Origin: an uncultured Phocaeicola sp.
GTDB taxonomy: Bacteria > Bacteroidota > Bacteroidia > Bacteroidales > Bacteroidaceae
Assembly (NCBI GenBank): GCA_947626525.1
Contig: CANQSM010000010.1
Coordinates: forward strand, 1-55,145
DNA length: 55,145 bases
Direction: 5' to 3'
In this document: positions 1 through 9,610 of the stretch, piece by piece
Numbering within the stretch: the first letter of the stretch is position 1
How the letters are laid out: every line of letters begins with the position of its first letter
Translations under genes and position numbers: made by a program
Notes under the pieces: model-generated
Database searches by the model: none
What the model was told of the DNA's origin: nothing
What the model saw: only the letters and a program-made list of their open reading frames with translations

Positions 1-1
1 T

Positions 2-55
2 GAGGCCATCAAAGGATATTGTGTTGAGGACAACAAACAACTAACATTGTTCTAA
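2..55 (+). CDS. C-terminal tail of an upstream gene (partial)
   Basis: An open frame enters from the left edge and runs 17 codons to a TAA at 53-55, ending in residues EDNKQLTLF. It lies just before an AT-rich non-coding stretch, which fits a gene end. Too little is visible to name a family, and a chance open frame cannot be excluded. Confidence 0.4.
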   Translation, partial: EAIKGYCVEDNKQLTLF

Positions 56-672
56 TATTATCCCGAACTGACGTAACTTTTTGTTTACTCCGGAATCTGT
101 AAATTGCTTGTTTGATTACTGATTTGAAAAGGGGACCTGGATATTCATATAAACGGAATCGAGGTCCGGTTTCGTCTTTAGTGTAACTTTTTTATTTATA
201 AATATTTGGAGATTTAATTCAACCAACAAGTCATGTATGGTAAATCTGTTTGATTTTTCTTTTGTTTCAGATCAAATATATGGATTAAGTATCGATGCTC
301 TTTGAATAAGCTTTCGATTTATAATTAGAAGGAAGAAAAGTACACCAACATAGTTAGAAATGGTTTGTGAAGTTACCTGTATATAATAGAGTCATTAAAT
401 ATTGTAGGCTGATATGAGAATGGGAAGGAACAATATGAAATGTATAATTATATGATTAATGTCTTATTTGTCTTTCAAAATGGAAAGATTTCAGAGATGT
501 TTATTAAATTATCTAAAACAACGACTAAAAATAGTGGGTGTTTCATTGACTTTTTGTTACTTTGAAACCGAAAAGAAAAATGAGATAGTAGCAATCTTCA
601 TTATATAAGAGGGGTAAAGATACAGGATATGAAAAAATGAATAATTCTCTCTCTTAATATATAATTACACTT
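56..672. other. AT-rich intergenic stretch without a recognised gene
   Basis: About 600 bases of low-GC sequence with stops in all frames. The only local structure I see is a weak hairpin with arms GGACCT (133-138) and AGGTCC (162-167), which might end transcription of the upstream gene. I found no tRNA, repeat array or convincing small gene. Confidence 0.5.
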
Positions 673-714
673 ATTCCCGCTTGACTTGTGAAAGCATAGG
701 CGGGAATTTTTTTT
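673..714 (+). terminator. Rho-independent terminator
   Basis: Arms ATTCCCGC (673-680) and GCGGGAAT (700-707) pair perfectly over a 19-base loop and are followed by a T run to 714. It precedes the thioredoxin gene and isolates it from upstream transcription, possibly of an unannotated short RNA. Confidence 0.7.
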
Positions 715-804
715 GTATTAAACATCTTTTATATAAATAATTTCTTTCAATATCTTTTTTAGCCATACATTTGTCCGGATGTTTATGTCACAATAATAAT
801 ATGG

Positions 805-812
805 TAGATTTG
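805..812 (+). promoter_or_regulatory. Candidate Bacteroides -7 box for the thioredoxin gene
   Basis: TAGATTTG matches the Bacteroides sigma-ABfr -7 consensus TAnnTTTG. Transcription would begin near 819, giving a leader of about 27 bases. No good -33 TTTG sits at the usual 19-21 base spacing. Confidence 0.45.
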
Positions 813-845
813 AAATAATAACCTAAAACTTAATAAGGATAGAAC

Positions 846-2015
846 ATGAAAACAAAAATGAAATGTATGTTACTGGCATTTATGGCCTGTCTTGTAGGAA
901 CCATTTATGCGCAAGAAAAAGAGAGTAACGAAGGTATTAAATTTGTAGAGAACATGACATTCGATCAGGCATTGGCCTTGGCGAAGCAAGAAAACAAATT
1001 ACTGTTTATTGATTGTTATACTTCATGGTGTGGACCATGTAAGATGATGGCACGTGATGTTTTTACTCAAAAAATCGTGGGCGATTATTTTAATCCAAAA
1101 TTCATAAGCATGAAGGTGGATATGGAAAAAGGAGAGGGTGTGCAGTTGAAAGATAAATTTGAAGTGAAAGCATTTCCTACTTTTATTATTCTTAATGGTA
1201 ACGGGGAGATTATCGGTCGTCTTGTTGGAGGAGGAAAAGCGGAAGAATTTATTAAAAGAGTGGAAAACAGTTTGTCGGAAAAAGGACTTTCGGCTTTGCA
1301 GAAGAGGTATAATGCCGGTGAGCGTGGAACTGAATTTCTGAATGATTATATCGAAGCTCTTTCCGAAGCATATCTTTCGAATGAATGTACGAAGGTAGCG
1401 GAAGAAATGTTGGCAGGTAAAGAGGCAGACTTGCTGCAAAATGAGATGTTATTTACAGCTTTTGTTAAATACATTGATTCTCCGGAGGCGCCTTCTTTTC
1501 AGTATGTGTTGAGCCATAAAAATGATTTTATTCAGAAATATGGAGATCAGAAGGTAAACATGAAATTAAACCGTGTATGGTTCTCGTATCCGAATTCCTT
1601 CATAAAAAAAGAGGCAAATGGAAACGCTACCTTTGATGAGGCCAAGATGAAGGAGTACATTGCAATGATGGAAAAAAATGAGGTGAAGAACGCAAAAGAG
1701 ATTGCAGCGTTTACCTATATACAGGTTGCCGATGCCATGAAAAACTGGAAGCAATATGTAGAGTTGTGTTCTGATTTCCAGAAAAATTTTAAGGCCGGTG
1801 ACATGTATATATATAATTGGGCTCGGCGTGTAGAAATGAACTCTAAGGATGCGGATTTGCGTAATACGGCTGCATCATGGATTGAGAGGCGCATAAAAGA
1901 ATTGGAAGAAGAAGCTAAGACTCAAGAGACAAATCCTAACGCTGCTGTCAGTATGACTGGCGGCCCTACATGGATTAAGCCATATCAGGAGTTGCTTTCA
2001 AAGCTGAAATCATAA
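846..2015 (+). CDS. Exported thioredoxin-fold protein with C-terminal helical extension
   Basis: 389 residues. The N-terminus is a signal peptide (basic start, hydrophobic core, cleavage near TIYA-Q at about residue 22). A thioredoxin domain spans about 30-145: the active site is WCGPC with cysteines 62 and 65, and the cis-proline motif FPTF follows. Residues about 150-389 are predicted mostly helical and match no family I recognise. The role is probably thiol-disulfide exchange in the periplasm; the substrate is unknown. The DsbD-like reductase at 3461 could re-reduce it, with only the acyltransferase gene between them. A terminator and a -7 box lie directly upstream, so it is probably transcribed on its own promoter. 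Confidence 0.85.
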   Translation: MKTKMKCMLLAFMACLVGTIYAQEKESNEGIKFVENMTFDQALALAKQENKLLFIDCYTSWCGPCKMMARDVFTQKIVGDYFNPKFISMKVDMEKGEGVQLKDKFEVKAFPTFIILNGNGEIIGRLVGGGKAEEFIKRVENSLSEKGLSALQKRYNAGERGTEFLNDYIEALSEAYLSNECTKVAEEMLAGKEADLLQNEMLFTAFVKYIDSPEAPSFQYVLSHKNDFIQKYGDQKVNMKLNRVWFSYPNSFIKKEANGNATFDEAKMKEYIAMMEKNEVKNAKEIAAFTYIQVADAMKNWKQYVELCSDFQKNFKAGDMYIYNWARRVEMNSKDADLRNTAASWIERRIKELEEEAKTQETNPNAAVSMTGGPTWIKPYQELLSKLKS

Positions 2016-2048
2016 GTTTTTTCTTTTTGTAAGAATAGCCATGAATTC

Positions 2049-2080
2049 CACCTTTACTATATAATATGGAGTAGAGGTGG
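2049..2080. repeat. Hairpin and left copy of a direct repeat flanking the acyltransferase
   Basis: CCACCTTTACT and AGTAGAGGTGG can pair with one G-T wobble around an AT loop. The right part (about 2057-2080) recurs at 3231-3250, just past the acyltransferase gene, with a two-base indel. It may end thioredoxin transcription, although no clean T run follows, or mark an insertion boundary. Confidence 0.5.
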
Positions 2081-2174
2081 GATAATCTGTTTTTAAAACA
2101 ATGTCAATTGTTTCGTCCTTTCCATATGTACAAGCAACTGCTTGGAATTTATCGTAACCCGTTTAAAGATTGAA

Positions 2175-3142
2175 ATGAAAATGAAAAAGCTTGATGTGGT
2201 AAACTTTTTGCGTGGGTATTCCATTTCTACCATAGTAATAATGCACCTTATCGGGATGTTTGGCATTTCCGGGATATGGGAGAAAGCAGCGGCTTTTGGT
2301 GGTGCAGGAGTACACGTTTTTATCCTCTGTTCGGGATTTGGGTTATATCTTTCCTTCCTTCGTAGTCCCTTGGGATACGTGGCATTCCTAAAGAAACGTT
2401 TTACGAGGATTTATGCGCCGATGGCCGTCTTGTGCATAGCCACGGCGGTATGGATGGCTTGTATGGGGCGCGAATGGTTCATGCCGCTGTTGGGCAATCT
2501 GTTACTTTTCAAAATGTTCGTCCCCGAACTGGAGAGTTCTATGGGAGGTCAGATGTGGTTCGTGTCTACTATCATCCAGTTCTATCTTGCTTGGCCTCTT
2601 ATTGTTAAGCTATTTAACATTCGGGGGGGGGGATAAAGCTTGCGTTCATTATCAGTCTGTTATGGTCGACGGCCGTAGGCCTGTTAGGCTATGCCGAGGA
2701 GCGGGTTTGGAACAGCTTCTTCCTGCAATATTTATGGGAGTTTTGTTTGGGGATGAAGATGGCAGGAATATATCATGGCAATCCTAAGGCTCTTGAAGTG
2801 CCCCAGTGGAAATATTTGTTGCCGGTGTGTGCGGCCGCTGTGGGGGTGACCGGCATAATGGGCTATGCGGGATGGCCATGGAGACTTTATAATGACATAC
2901 CCTCATTGGTGGGTTATCTCTCTCTTGCGCTTATAATTTATAAGTTGGGAATCAAGCCGTTTAACCGGTTGTTGGAGTGGACCAACCGCTTTTCATATGA
3001 ATGGTATTTAGTACACATGTTGGTCTTTGACATCATATTTTATTGTATTGGGCATAAAACGCCGATTGTCGTGGCATTCATGTTGTGTTTGCTTTTGTCA
3101 TATAGTACAGCTATTGCATATAGCAGGATATGGAGCAAGTAG
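2175..3142 (+). pseudogene. Acyltransferase-3 family membrane protein, frameshifted at a G10 tract
   Basis: The first part (2175 to stop 2634-2636) encodes the typical N-terminus of acyltransferase-3 (OafA/NolL-like) proteins: LDVVNFLRGYSI, then IVIMHLIG with the family histidine, and membrane segments. Ten G residues at 2623-2632 put the frame out. The continuation is intact one frame over and encodes more membrane segments to the stop at 3140-3142. Eleven or eight Gs would give one protein of about 323 residues. The family O-acylates surface glycans from the cytoplasmic membrane; the substrate here is unknown. ATG 2175 or 2181 is the likely start; an in-frame TTG at 2142 is less likely. Explanations are phase variation, decay, or a sequencing error in the tract. 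Confidence 0.8.
2623..2632 (+). repeat. Poly-G tract (10 G) inside the acyltransferase gene
   Basis: An uninterrupted run of ten Gs sits exactly where the reading frame changes. Slipped-strand mispairing at such tracts switches surface-modification genes on and off in several bacteria. It is the only long G run I noticed in a coding region here. Confidence 0.8.
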
Positions 3143-3230
3143 ATTCAGGCTATACGGAATTACTCAGCTGTCAGCGGGAAAAGAAGCACTGTCTGTATGA
3201 AAAATGATGGGGAGGAAGTCGAAGTGGGAT

Positions 3231-3250
3231 ATATAATAGAGTAGAGGTGG
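3231..3250 (+). repeat. Right copy of the direct repeat flanking the acyltransferase
   Basis: The sequence ATATAATA followed by GAGTAGAGGTGG matches 2059-2080 apart from a two-base indel. The two copies bracket the acyltransferase gene at about 1.17 kb spacing. Confidence 0.5.
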
Positions 3251-3418
3251 AATTTTGCTACTGTTAAAATGAAACTTTTGGATGCGGTTTGAAGTGTAAT
3301 TCATAATTTGTCACAATGGATTATGAATGAAACATAGAATTTTGGCAATAAGTAAAAAAATAGTGCTTGTAACCACCTAATTTACCCTCAAATAGTATTA
3401 TTATTTATAGAAAATAGC

Positions 3419-3426
3419 TATTTTTG
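3419..3426 (+). promoter_or_regulatory. -7 box for the dsbD-like gene
   Basis: TATTTTTG fits TAnnTTTG and lies 34 bases before the ATG at 3461, giving a start site near 3433. No strong -33 TTTG is visible. Confidence 0.55.
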
Positions 3427-3460
3427 CAGCATTAACACACTTTTAAAAGATAAAAATAGG

Positions 3461-5506
3461 ATGAAGAAAACATTTATCTTGAGCTTTCTGCTCTTGGCTG
3501 CCTTTGTTTCCCAATCATTGGCACAGATTCAGGAACCGGTGAAATTTAAATCGGAATTCAAGAAGATTTCAGACACAGAAGCTGAAATTGTATTTACGGC
3601 GACTATTGATGCGGGTTGGCATGTGTATTCAACGAACATCCCCGATGGAGGACCCACTCCGGCTACGCTCACTATGGAAACGTTAGAAGGGGCTGAATTG
3701 GTTGGCAAATTAACTCCGAGAGGGAAGGTTGAAGAAAAGTTTGATGACATGTTCCAGATGAAAGTCAGTTTTTTTGAGAACAATGCAACATTCTTTCAGA
3801 AAATCAAAATAACAGGTGCTACATATAAAGTGGAGGGATATATGCAATATGGAGCATGTAATGATCAAAATTGTCTTCCTCCTTCAGATGTGTCCTTTTC
3901 TTTTACGGGAAAGGGAGTCGCTAAGGCTGTTACGGCTCCCGCTTCCGGGGATGTAAAAACGGAAGTTGCCGAAACAGCTGTTACTGAGACTGTACCTGAA
4001 ACCGTTGAACCTGATGTTGTGGCTGACACTGTGGCTGTTGCTGCGTCAACGGCTGAAGTGGGGACCTCTGATTGGTGGACTCCGGTTATAGATCAGTTAA
4101 ATGCTTTTGGCAGTGAGGGGAAGGCCGATACCAACCGTTCTTGGATTTATATATTCCTGATGGGAATTCTTGGGGGGTTGGTTGCATTGGTTACTCCATG
4201 TGTGTGGCCGATTATACCTATGACTGTCAGTTTCTTTTTGAAACGTGCGGATGATAAGAAAAAAGGAATCCGTGATGCATGGACGTACGGAGCCTCGATT
4301 GTTGTCATTTATTTGGTGTTGGGGCTGGCTATCACCTTGATATTTGGTGCCAGCGCTTTGAATGCATTATCTACGAACGCTATTTTTAATATTTTCTTCT
4401 TCCTGATGTTGGTTGTTTTTGCGGCTTCATTCTTTGGAGCTTTCGAAATAACCTTGCCTTCATCATGGAGTACAGCTGTGGATAGTAAGGCTGAGAAGAC
4501 GAGTGGTTTGCTCAGTATCTTCCTGATGGCATTTACCCTTACATTGGTATCTTTCTCCTGTACAGGTCCTATTATCGGTTTCTTGTTGGTGGAAGTGTCT
4601 ACGACAGGAAGCATTGTGGCTCCGGCTATTGGAATGTTAGGCTTTGCCATTGCTTTAGCCTTGCCATTTACTTTATTTGCTATGTTCCCGACGTGGTTAA
4701 AGTCTATGCCTAAGTCCGGTGGATGGATGAACATAGTAAAGGTTGTCCTTGGTTTTTTGGAGTTGGCATTTGCTCTGAAGTTCTTGTCTGTAGCGGATAT
4801 GGCATACGGCTGGCACATTTTGGATCGTGAAACGTTCTTGGCATTATGGATTGTAATTTTTGCCTTGTTGGGTATATATCTGTTGGGCAAAATCAAGTTC
4901 CCTCATGACGATGATGATACGAAAGTAAGTGTTCCGCGTTTCTTCATGGCATTGATATCATTGGCCTTTGCAGTATATATGGTTCCTGGTTTATGGGGGG
5001 CTCCTTTGAAAGCTGTCAGTGCTTTTGCTCCGCCTTCAAGTACTCAGGATTTCAATTTATATAAAGCCGATGAAGTGCATGCACTCTATACCGATTATGA
5101 AGAAGGTATGGCTGCGGCCAAGCGGTTGGGTAAACCTGTGATGGTTGATTTCACCGGATGGGGCTGTGTAAATTGCCGTGAGATGGAATCGAAAGTATGG
5201 ATTGATCCGAAAGTGCGTGATATCATGACGAATGATTATATATTGATATCTCTGTATGTGGATGAAAAGGCTAAGTTGCCTGAGAAAATTACTGTAACCG
5301 AGAACGGGCAACAACGTGTGTTACGTACGGTTGGTGATAAATGGAGTTATTTGCAGCGGGTGAAGTTCGGTGCAAACGCTCAGCCATTCTATGTGCTGTT
5401 GGACAATGAAGGGAATCCGCTGAATGGTTCGTATTCTCATGATGAAGATGTAGACAAGTATGTGGACTTCCTGAAGACTGGACTTGAAAACTATAAGAAG
5501 AACTAA
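3461..5506 (+). CDS. dsbD: DsbD-like thiol:disulfide reductase
   Basis: 681 residues in the three-part DsbD layout. A signal peptide covers 1-21. The periplasmic alpha domain (about 25-150) has a cysteine pair at 133 and 138. An Ala/Val/Thr/Glu-rich linker runs to about 220. The membrane core has about eight segments (about 228-530), with Cys247 in VTPCVWPIIP and Cys367 in SFSCTGPIIG. The C-terminal thioredoxin domain has GCVNC (Cys569, Cys572). By analogy with DsbD it carries electrons from cytoplasmic thioredoxin across the inner membrane to periplasmic acceptors; the exported thioredoxin at 846 is a plausible one. It has its own -7 box, and the next gene starts 37 bases downstream, so the two may be cotranscribed. 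Confidence 0.92.
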   Translation: MKKTFILSFLLLAAFVSQSLAQIQEPVKFKSEFKKISDTEAEIVFTATIDAGWHVYSTNIPDGGPTPATLTMETLEGAELVGKLTPRGKVEEKFDDMFQMKVSFFENNATFFQKIKITGATYKVEGYMQYGACNDQNCLPPSDVSFSFTGKGVAKAVTAPASGDVKTEVAETAVTETVPETVEPDVVADTVAVAASTAEVGTSDWWTPVIDQLNAFGSEGKADTNRSWIYIFLMGILGGLVALVTPCVWPIIPMTVSFFLKRADDKKKGIRDAWTYGASIVVIYLVLGLAITLIFGASALNALSTNAIFNIFFFLMLVVFAASFFGAFEITLPSSWSTAVDSKAEKTSGLLSIFLMAFTLTLVSFSCTGPIIGFLLVEVSTTGSIVAPAIGMLGFAIALALPFTLFAMFPTWLKSMPKSGGWMNIVKVVLGFLELAFALKFLSVADMAYGWHILDRETFLALWIVIFALLGIYLLGKIKFPHDDDDTKVSVPRFFMALISLAFAVYMVPGLWGAPLKAVSAFAPPSSTQDFNLYKADEVHALYTDYEEGMAAAKRLGKPVMVDFTGWGCVNCREMESKVWIDPKVRDIMTNDYILISLYVDEKAKLPEKITVTENGQQRVLRTVGDKWSYLQRVKFGANAQPFYVLLDNEGNPLNGSYSHDEDVDKYVDFLKTGLENYKKN

Positions 5507-5543
5507 AAACCAAGAAAACCTTAACTAAATTCGAATTATAGTC

Positions 5544-6836
5544 ATGTTGGATAAATCGGAAAGAGAACGGATTATAGCTCTGGTACAGCGCGAAGTCATT
5601 CCGGCTATCGGTTGTACAGAACCTGTTGCTGTAGCTCTTTGTGTGGCCAAGGCCGCGGAAACTTTGGGCGAACAGCCCGAGCATATAACGGTGCTGTTGA
5701 GTGCCAATATCCTGAAAAATGCAATGGGAGTAGGAATTCCCGGAACAGGTATGATAGGTCTGCCTATAGCTGTAGCTTTGGGGGCATTAATCGGTAAGTC
5801 TGCTTATCAGTTGGAAGTCCTGAAAGATTGCTCTCCGGAAGCCGTAGAGAAAGGAAAACAGTACATCTCTGAAAAAAGGATTGCTATTTCGCTGAAAGAG
5901 CACATAACAGAAAAGCTTTATATTGAAGTGGTTTGTGAGAAAGGAGGTGAAAAGGCTAAGGCTATCATATCCGGCGGCCATACTAACTTCATATATGTTT
6001 CGAAAGGAGAGGACGTGCTTTTGGACAAGCAAAACAGTTCCTTGGCTGAAGCGGAGGAGGGAGTAGTGGAGCTGAATCTCCGTAAGGTCTATGACTTTGC
6101 CATGACTTCTCCATTGGAAGAGCTGGAATTCATATTGGATTCTATGCGTCTGAATAAAGCTGCGGCAGAAGCATCCTTTAAAGGAGATTATGGACATGGA
6201 GTAGGCAAAATGATGAGGTGTCCTATGGAACGTCAGATTATCGGTGATAATACCTTTTCTCATATTCTTTCTTATACTTCAGCTGCTTGTGACGCCCGTA
6301 TGGGAGGTGCCATGATTCCTGTAATGAGCAATTCGGGGAGCGGGAATCAGGGGATAACGGCAACTTTGCCTGTTGTGGTATATGCGGAGGAAAATCATAA
6401 GAGTCATGAAGAGCTTGTTCGTGCCTTGATGTTGAGCCACCTGACAGTTATTTATATCAAACAGAGCCTCGGACGTTTGTCCGCCTTATGCGGATGTGTG
6501 GTAGCGGCAACAGGCTCTAGTTGCGGAATTACTTATCTAATGGGAGGCGGCTATGAGCAGGTTGTCTATGCGGTGAAGAATATGATTGCTAATCTGACAG
6601 GTATGATTTGTGATGGAGCGAAACCTAGTTGCGCTATGAAACTGACCAGCGGTGTATCGACGGCGGTTCTTTCGGCCATGATGGCCATGCAGCAGAAATT
6701 TGTGACTTCCGTAGAAGGAATCATAGATGACGATGTGGATCGCTGCATCCGTAATCTGACTTTGATAGGTTCGCAAGGTATGAATGAAACAGACCGTTTG
6801 GTTCTGGATATAATGACTCACAAGCAAAATGCTTGA
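5544..6836 (+). CDS. UPF0597 / L-serine dehydratase-alpha-like protein (cysteine desulfidase family)
   Basis: 430 residues, full length for the UPF0597 (YhaM/CyuA) family. Family marks include IGCTEPVAVALC near the N-terminus, NSGSGNQGI in the middle, and Gly/Cys-rich segments AATGSSCGITYLMGGG and GMICDGAKPSCAMKL near the C-terminus. The conserved cysteines fit a [4Fe-4S] cluster, as in L-cysteine desulfidase and iron-sulfur serine dehydratases. The likely reaction is beta-elimination of L-cysteine (or L-serine) to pyruvate, ammonia and sulfide (or water) in the cytoplasm. Family assignment is firm; substrate is inferred. The gene starts 37 bases after dsbD, linking it to sulfur and thiol metabolism. 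Confidence 0.85.
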   Translation: MLDKSERERIIALVQREVIPAIGCTEPVAVALCVAKAAETLGEQPEHITVLLSANILKNAMGVGIPGTGMIGLPIAVALGALIGKSAYQLEVLKDCSPEAVEKGKQYISEKRIAISLKEHITEKLYIEVVCEKGGEKAKAIISGGHTNFIYVSKGEDVLLDKQNSSLAEAEEGVVELNLRKVYDFAMTSPLEELEFILDSMRLNKAAAEASFKGDYGHGVGKMMRCPMERQIIGDNTFSHILSYTSAACDARMGGAMIPVMSNSGSGNQGITATLPVVVYAEENHKSHEELVRALMLSHLTVIYIKQSLGRLSALCGCVVAATGSSCGITYLMGGGYEQVVYAVKNMIANLTGMICDGAKPSCAMKLTSGVSTAVLSAMMAMQQKFVTSVEGIIDDDVDRCIRNLTLIGSQGMNETDRLVLDIMTHKQNA

Positions 6837-6878
6837 GGTGAGATGGAATTTCTTTTAACCTAAAACTCTTGAAAAGAA

Positions 6879-6918
6879 ACTGCCGCTTAAGATTTCAATC
6901 CTTAAGCGGCAGTCTTTT
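6879..6918. terminator. Bidirectional terminator between converging genes
   Basis: Arms ACTGCCGCTTAAG (6879-6891) and CTTAAGCGGCAGT (6901-6913) are perfect inverted repeats around a 9-base loop. CTTTTT follows on the plus strand. It separates the UPF0597 gene from the converging OmpA-like gene. Confidence 0.85.
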
Positions 6919-6930
6919 TAGCTTAGTTCT

Positions 6931-7605
6931 TTATTTTCCGGCTTCAGCATCTTTAATCATCTGTTCGCTGGCATACATGTAAATCTCTACACGACGGTTT
7001 TCAGCGGCACTCTTGGAGTCATCGTATTCATAGTATGCCTTTCCTTCAACCGCTTTGAATTGTCCGGAAGACACTCCTTTCTGCTCCAAATAGTTTTCAA
7101 CCGCTTTCGCACGGGCCAGTGAGACCTTTTCATTGGCGGCTAAAGTGCCTACTTTATCAGTATGACCGTATACGGCAATGTCCATAGTCGGGTTATTATT
7201 TAGAATTTGAGCGAAGTCTGTCAAAGAATTCTTGGCAGAAGTACTCAATTGAGAAGAGTTGAATCCGAATAAGATACCGGAGTCAAATGTGACTTTTACA
7301 GCTTGCAGGCCATTCGCGTCCGTAATTTGGTCTACTTGCGCACCTTCTACTTGTTTGGCTGCTTCGGCGGCTTTATCCATCTTTTTGCCGATGATTACGC
7401 CGGCGCCTGCACCTACGGCCGTTCCGATAGCTGCACCGATAGCCGCGCCCTTACCATGTCCGGCAATGCCTCCTATAATTGCACCTAAAGCGGCACCACC
7501 TCCGGCGCCAATCAAGCCGCCTTTGGCCGTATTGTTCATGTTGTTGCAACTTCCGAATGTCAGTAATCCGCAAAGTAATAAAGAAGTGATTTTTGATTTT
7601 TTCAT
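6931..7605 (-). CDS. OmpA-family lipoprotein with glycine zipper
   Basis: 224 residues. A lipoprotein signal with lipobox LTFGSC puts the lipidated cysteine at about residue 20. A glycine-zipper stretch follows (about 29-74, alternating Gly/Ala), which can pack into or against a membrane. The C-terminal OmpA domain (about 105-215) contains YGHTDKVG and NRRVEIYMY, the usual peptidoglycan-binding signature. It is expected to tether the outer membrane to peptidoglycan. It has its own -7 box and stands alone between a terminator and a non-coding stretch. Confidence 0.88.
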   Translation of the reverse strand: MKKSKITSLLLCGLLTFGSCNNMNNTAKGGLIGAGGGAALGAIIGGIAGHGKGAAIGAAIGTAVGAGAGVIIGKKMDKAAEAAKQVEGAQVDQITDANGLQAVKVTFDSGILFGFNSSQLSTSAKNSLTDFAQILNNNPTMDIAVYGHTDKVGTLAANEKVSLARAKAVENYLEQKGVSSGQFKAVEGKAYYEYDDSKSAAENRRVEIYMYASEQMIKDAEAGK

Positions 7606-7638
7606 GACGTTTTTTATTTAAATGTTCTTTTGACGTTA

Positions 7639-7646
7639 CAAATATA
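7639..7646 (-). promoter_or_regulatory. -7 box for the OmpA-like lipoprotein gene
   Basis: On the minus strand this reads TATATTTG, a full match to TAnnTTTG, 33 bases upstream of the start codon. The -33 position is weak (TTGAAC at about the right distance). Confidence 0.5.
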
Positions 7647-7975
7647 CGTTTATGTGTATAATTGTTCAATACCTTTTCTATAAATTTATTTCTTCTAACT
7701 TAATTTTTCCTATTCAAACCTTTTGGCACTGTAGATTTTCAATGGAGCGTGTATTGTTTTGTCCGGTATATTTCCTGTAAATGATGGGGTTCATGTCTTT
7801 GATGTTAATATCAAAACTTTTTCATATCCTTGAAATTTATCTGATTCGTCATTTATGAACCCTTTGATTCTCTCTATGCCGGCGCCGGAGACAAACATCA
7901 CGGCATCTCGTGTTTCCCTTTCGGATTATAAGCCTCATTTCTTTTGTTTTATTCGTTTATTCCATCGTTTTTCCC
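7647..7975. other. Non-coding stretch between the OmpA-like gene and proS
   Basis: About 330 bases between divergent genes. I see no gene. A short palindrome CCGGCGCCGG lies near 7880. The proS promoter closes the stretch. Confidence 0.5.
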
Positions 7976-7983
7976 TAATTTTG
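7976..7983 (+). promoter_or_regulatory. -7 box for proS
   Basis: TAATTTTG matches TAnnTTTG. The transcript would begin near 7990, about 44 bases before the ATG at 8034. Confidence 0.55.
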
Positions 7984-8033
7984 CACACTCATTGGAAAAT
8001 TTACAAAATATAGAATATAAGAATATAACAAAA

Positions 8034-9524
8034 ATGGCTAAAGAACTGAAAGAACTTACCAAGCGTAGCGAGAACTATTCGCAATGGTATAACGATTTAG
8101 TAGTAAAAGCTGATTTGGCGGAGCAGTCTCCTGTGCGCGGATGTATGGTTATCAAACCTTACGGATATGCGATTTGGGAGAAGATGCAACGTCAGTTGGA
8201 TGATATGTTTAAGGCTACGGGGCATGTCAACGCTTATTTCCCTTTACTTATTCCCAAGTCCTATTTGAGCAGGGAAGCCGAGCATGTAGAAGGATTTGCC
8301 AAGGAGTGTGCCGTAGTGACTCATTATCGTCTGAAAAACGCGGAAGATGGAAGTGGAGTCATCGTAGACCCGGCCGCCAAGCTGGAAGAGGAGCTGATTA
8401 TCCGCCCGACTTCCGAGACCATTATCTGGAGTACATATAAGAATTGGATTCAATCTTATCGTGACCTCCCTATTTTGTGCAACCAGTGGGCTAATGTCAT
8501 GCGTTGGGAGATGCGTACGCGGCTGTTCCTTCGTACGGCTGAATTTTTATGGCAGGAAGGTCATACGGCACATGCTACCCGTGAGGAGGCGGAGGCGGAA
8601 GCCCTGAGAATGCTGAACGTGTATGCGGAGTTTGCAGAGAAGTATATGGCGGTTCCGGTAGTGAAAGGAGTGAAATCGGCCAACGAGCGTTTTGCCGGAG
8701 CTTTGGATACCTATACCATTGAAGCTTTGATGCAGGATGGCAAGGCCTTGCAGAGCGGTACGTCACATTTCCTCGGACAAAATTTTGCCAAGGCTTTCGA
8801 TGTGCAGTTCGTGGACAAAGAAAATAAGCTGGATTATGTGTGGGCTACTTCCTGGGGGGCTTCGACCCGTCTGATGGGAGCTTTGATTATGTCCCATTCG
8901 GATGATAACGGTTTGGTGCTTCCTCCGAAACTGGCTCCGATTCAGGTAGTGATTGTGCCGATTTATAAGAATGACGAGCAACTGAAGCGGATTGATGAGA
9001 AAGTGGAGGGCATTGCCGCTGCGTTGAGGAATATGGGGATTTCGGTGAAATATGATAATGCGGATAACAAGCGTCCGGGATTCAAGTTCGCCGATTATGA
9101 ACTGAAAGGGGTACCTGTCCGTCTGGTAATGGGAGGACGCGATTTGGAAAACAACACGATGGAGGTGATGCGTCGTGACACCTTGGAGAAGGAGACGGTT
9201 TCCTGTGAGGGTATCGAGATGTATGTGAAAAATCTGTTGGATGAGATACAGGACAATATTTACCGGAAAGCGTTGGCTTATCGTCAGGCTTCCACTGTCA
9301 AGGTGGATACGTGGGATGAGTTCAAGGAGCAGATTGAGAAAGGCGGCTTCATCCTGGCGCATTGGGACGGTACGACGGAAACCGAGGAGCGTATAAAGGA
9401 GGAGACAAAAGCCACCATACGCTGTATTCCTTTCGAAGCGGATGAAGAGAGCCTTACCCCGGGTGTGGACATGCTGACCGGCAAACCCTCCGCGCGACGT
9501 GTGTTGTTTGCCCGCTCTTATTGA
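8034..9524 (+). CDS. proS: Prolyl-tRNA synthetase (archaeal/eukaryotic type)
   Basis: 496 residues. Class II aminoacyl-tRNA synthetase that charges tRNA-Pro with proline. The start [19 protein letters not shown] is chosen at the ATG 8034 because upstream in-frame starts would precede or overlap the -7 box. Visible class II motifs include the motif 2 region [20 protein letters not shown] and motif 3 residues near [14 protein letters not shown]. An anticodon-binding domain (about 290-390) and the C-terminal domain of the short (ProS type 3) form follow. The length of about 500 residues and absence of the bacterial editing insertion support the archaeal/eukaryotic-like type. It is monocistronic and followed by a structured repeat at 9611. 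Confidence 0.95.
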   Translation: MAKELKELTKRSENYSQWYNDLVVKADLAEQSPVRGCMVIKPYGYAIWEKMQRQLDDMFKATGHVNAYFPLLIPKSYLSREAEHVEGFAKECAVVTHYRLKNAEDGSGVIVDPAAKLEEELIIRPTSETIIWSTYKNWIQSYRDLPILCNQWANVMRWEMRTRLFLRTAEFLWQEGHTAHATREEAEAEALRMLNVYAEFAEKYMAVPVVKGVKSANERFAGALDTYTIEALMQDGKALQSGTSHFLGQNFAKAFDVQFVDKENKLDYVWATSWGASTRLMGALIMSHSDDNGLVLPPKLAPIQVVIVPIYKNDEQLKRIDEKVEGIAAALRNMGISVKYDNADNKRPGFKFADYELKGVPVRLVMGGRDLENNTMEVMRRDTLEKETVSCEGIEMYVKNLLDEIQDNIYRKALAYRQASTVKVDTWDEFKEQIEKGGFILAHWDGTTETEERIKEETKATIRCIPFEADEESLTPGVDMLTGKPSARRVLFARSY

Positions 9525-9610
9525 TTCCCGAGGCAAGGATTGGCTTTCCGGATGGTGGAAAGGGAAGATTTGTCCCGTGGGATTCGCGGAGCGAAACGAA
9601 CGCTCTTTGA

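Noticed and set aside
1-845. Invertible promoter region upstream of the thioredoxin gene
   Set aside because: No pair of inverted repeats flanking a promoter was found, and no recombinase gene is present in the window.
4309-4896. Long minus-strand open frame inside the DsbD-like gene
   Set aside because: It is antisense to a well-supported membrane protein and has no family features.
8763-9536. Minus-strand open frame of 257 codons across proS
   Set aside because: Antisense shadow of proS with low-complexity, His-rich translation.
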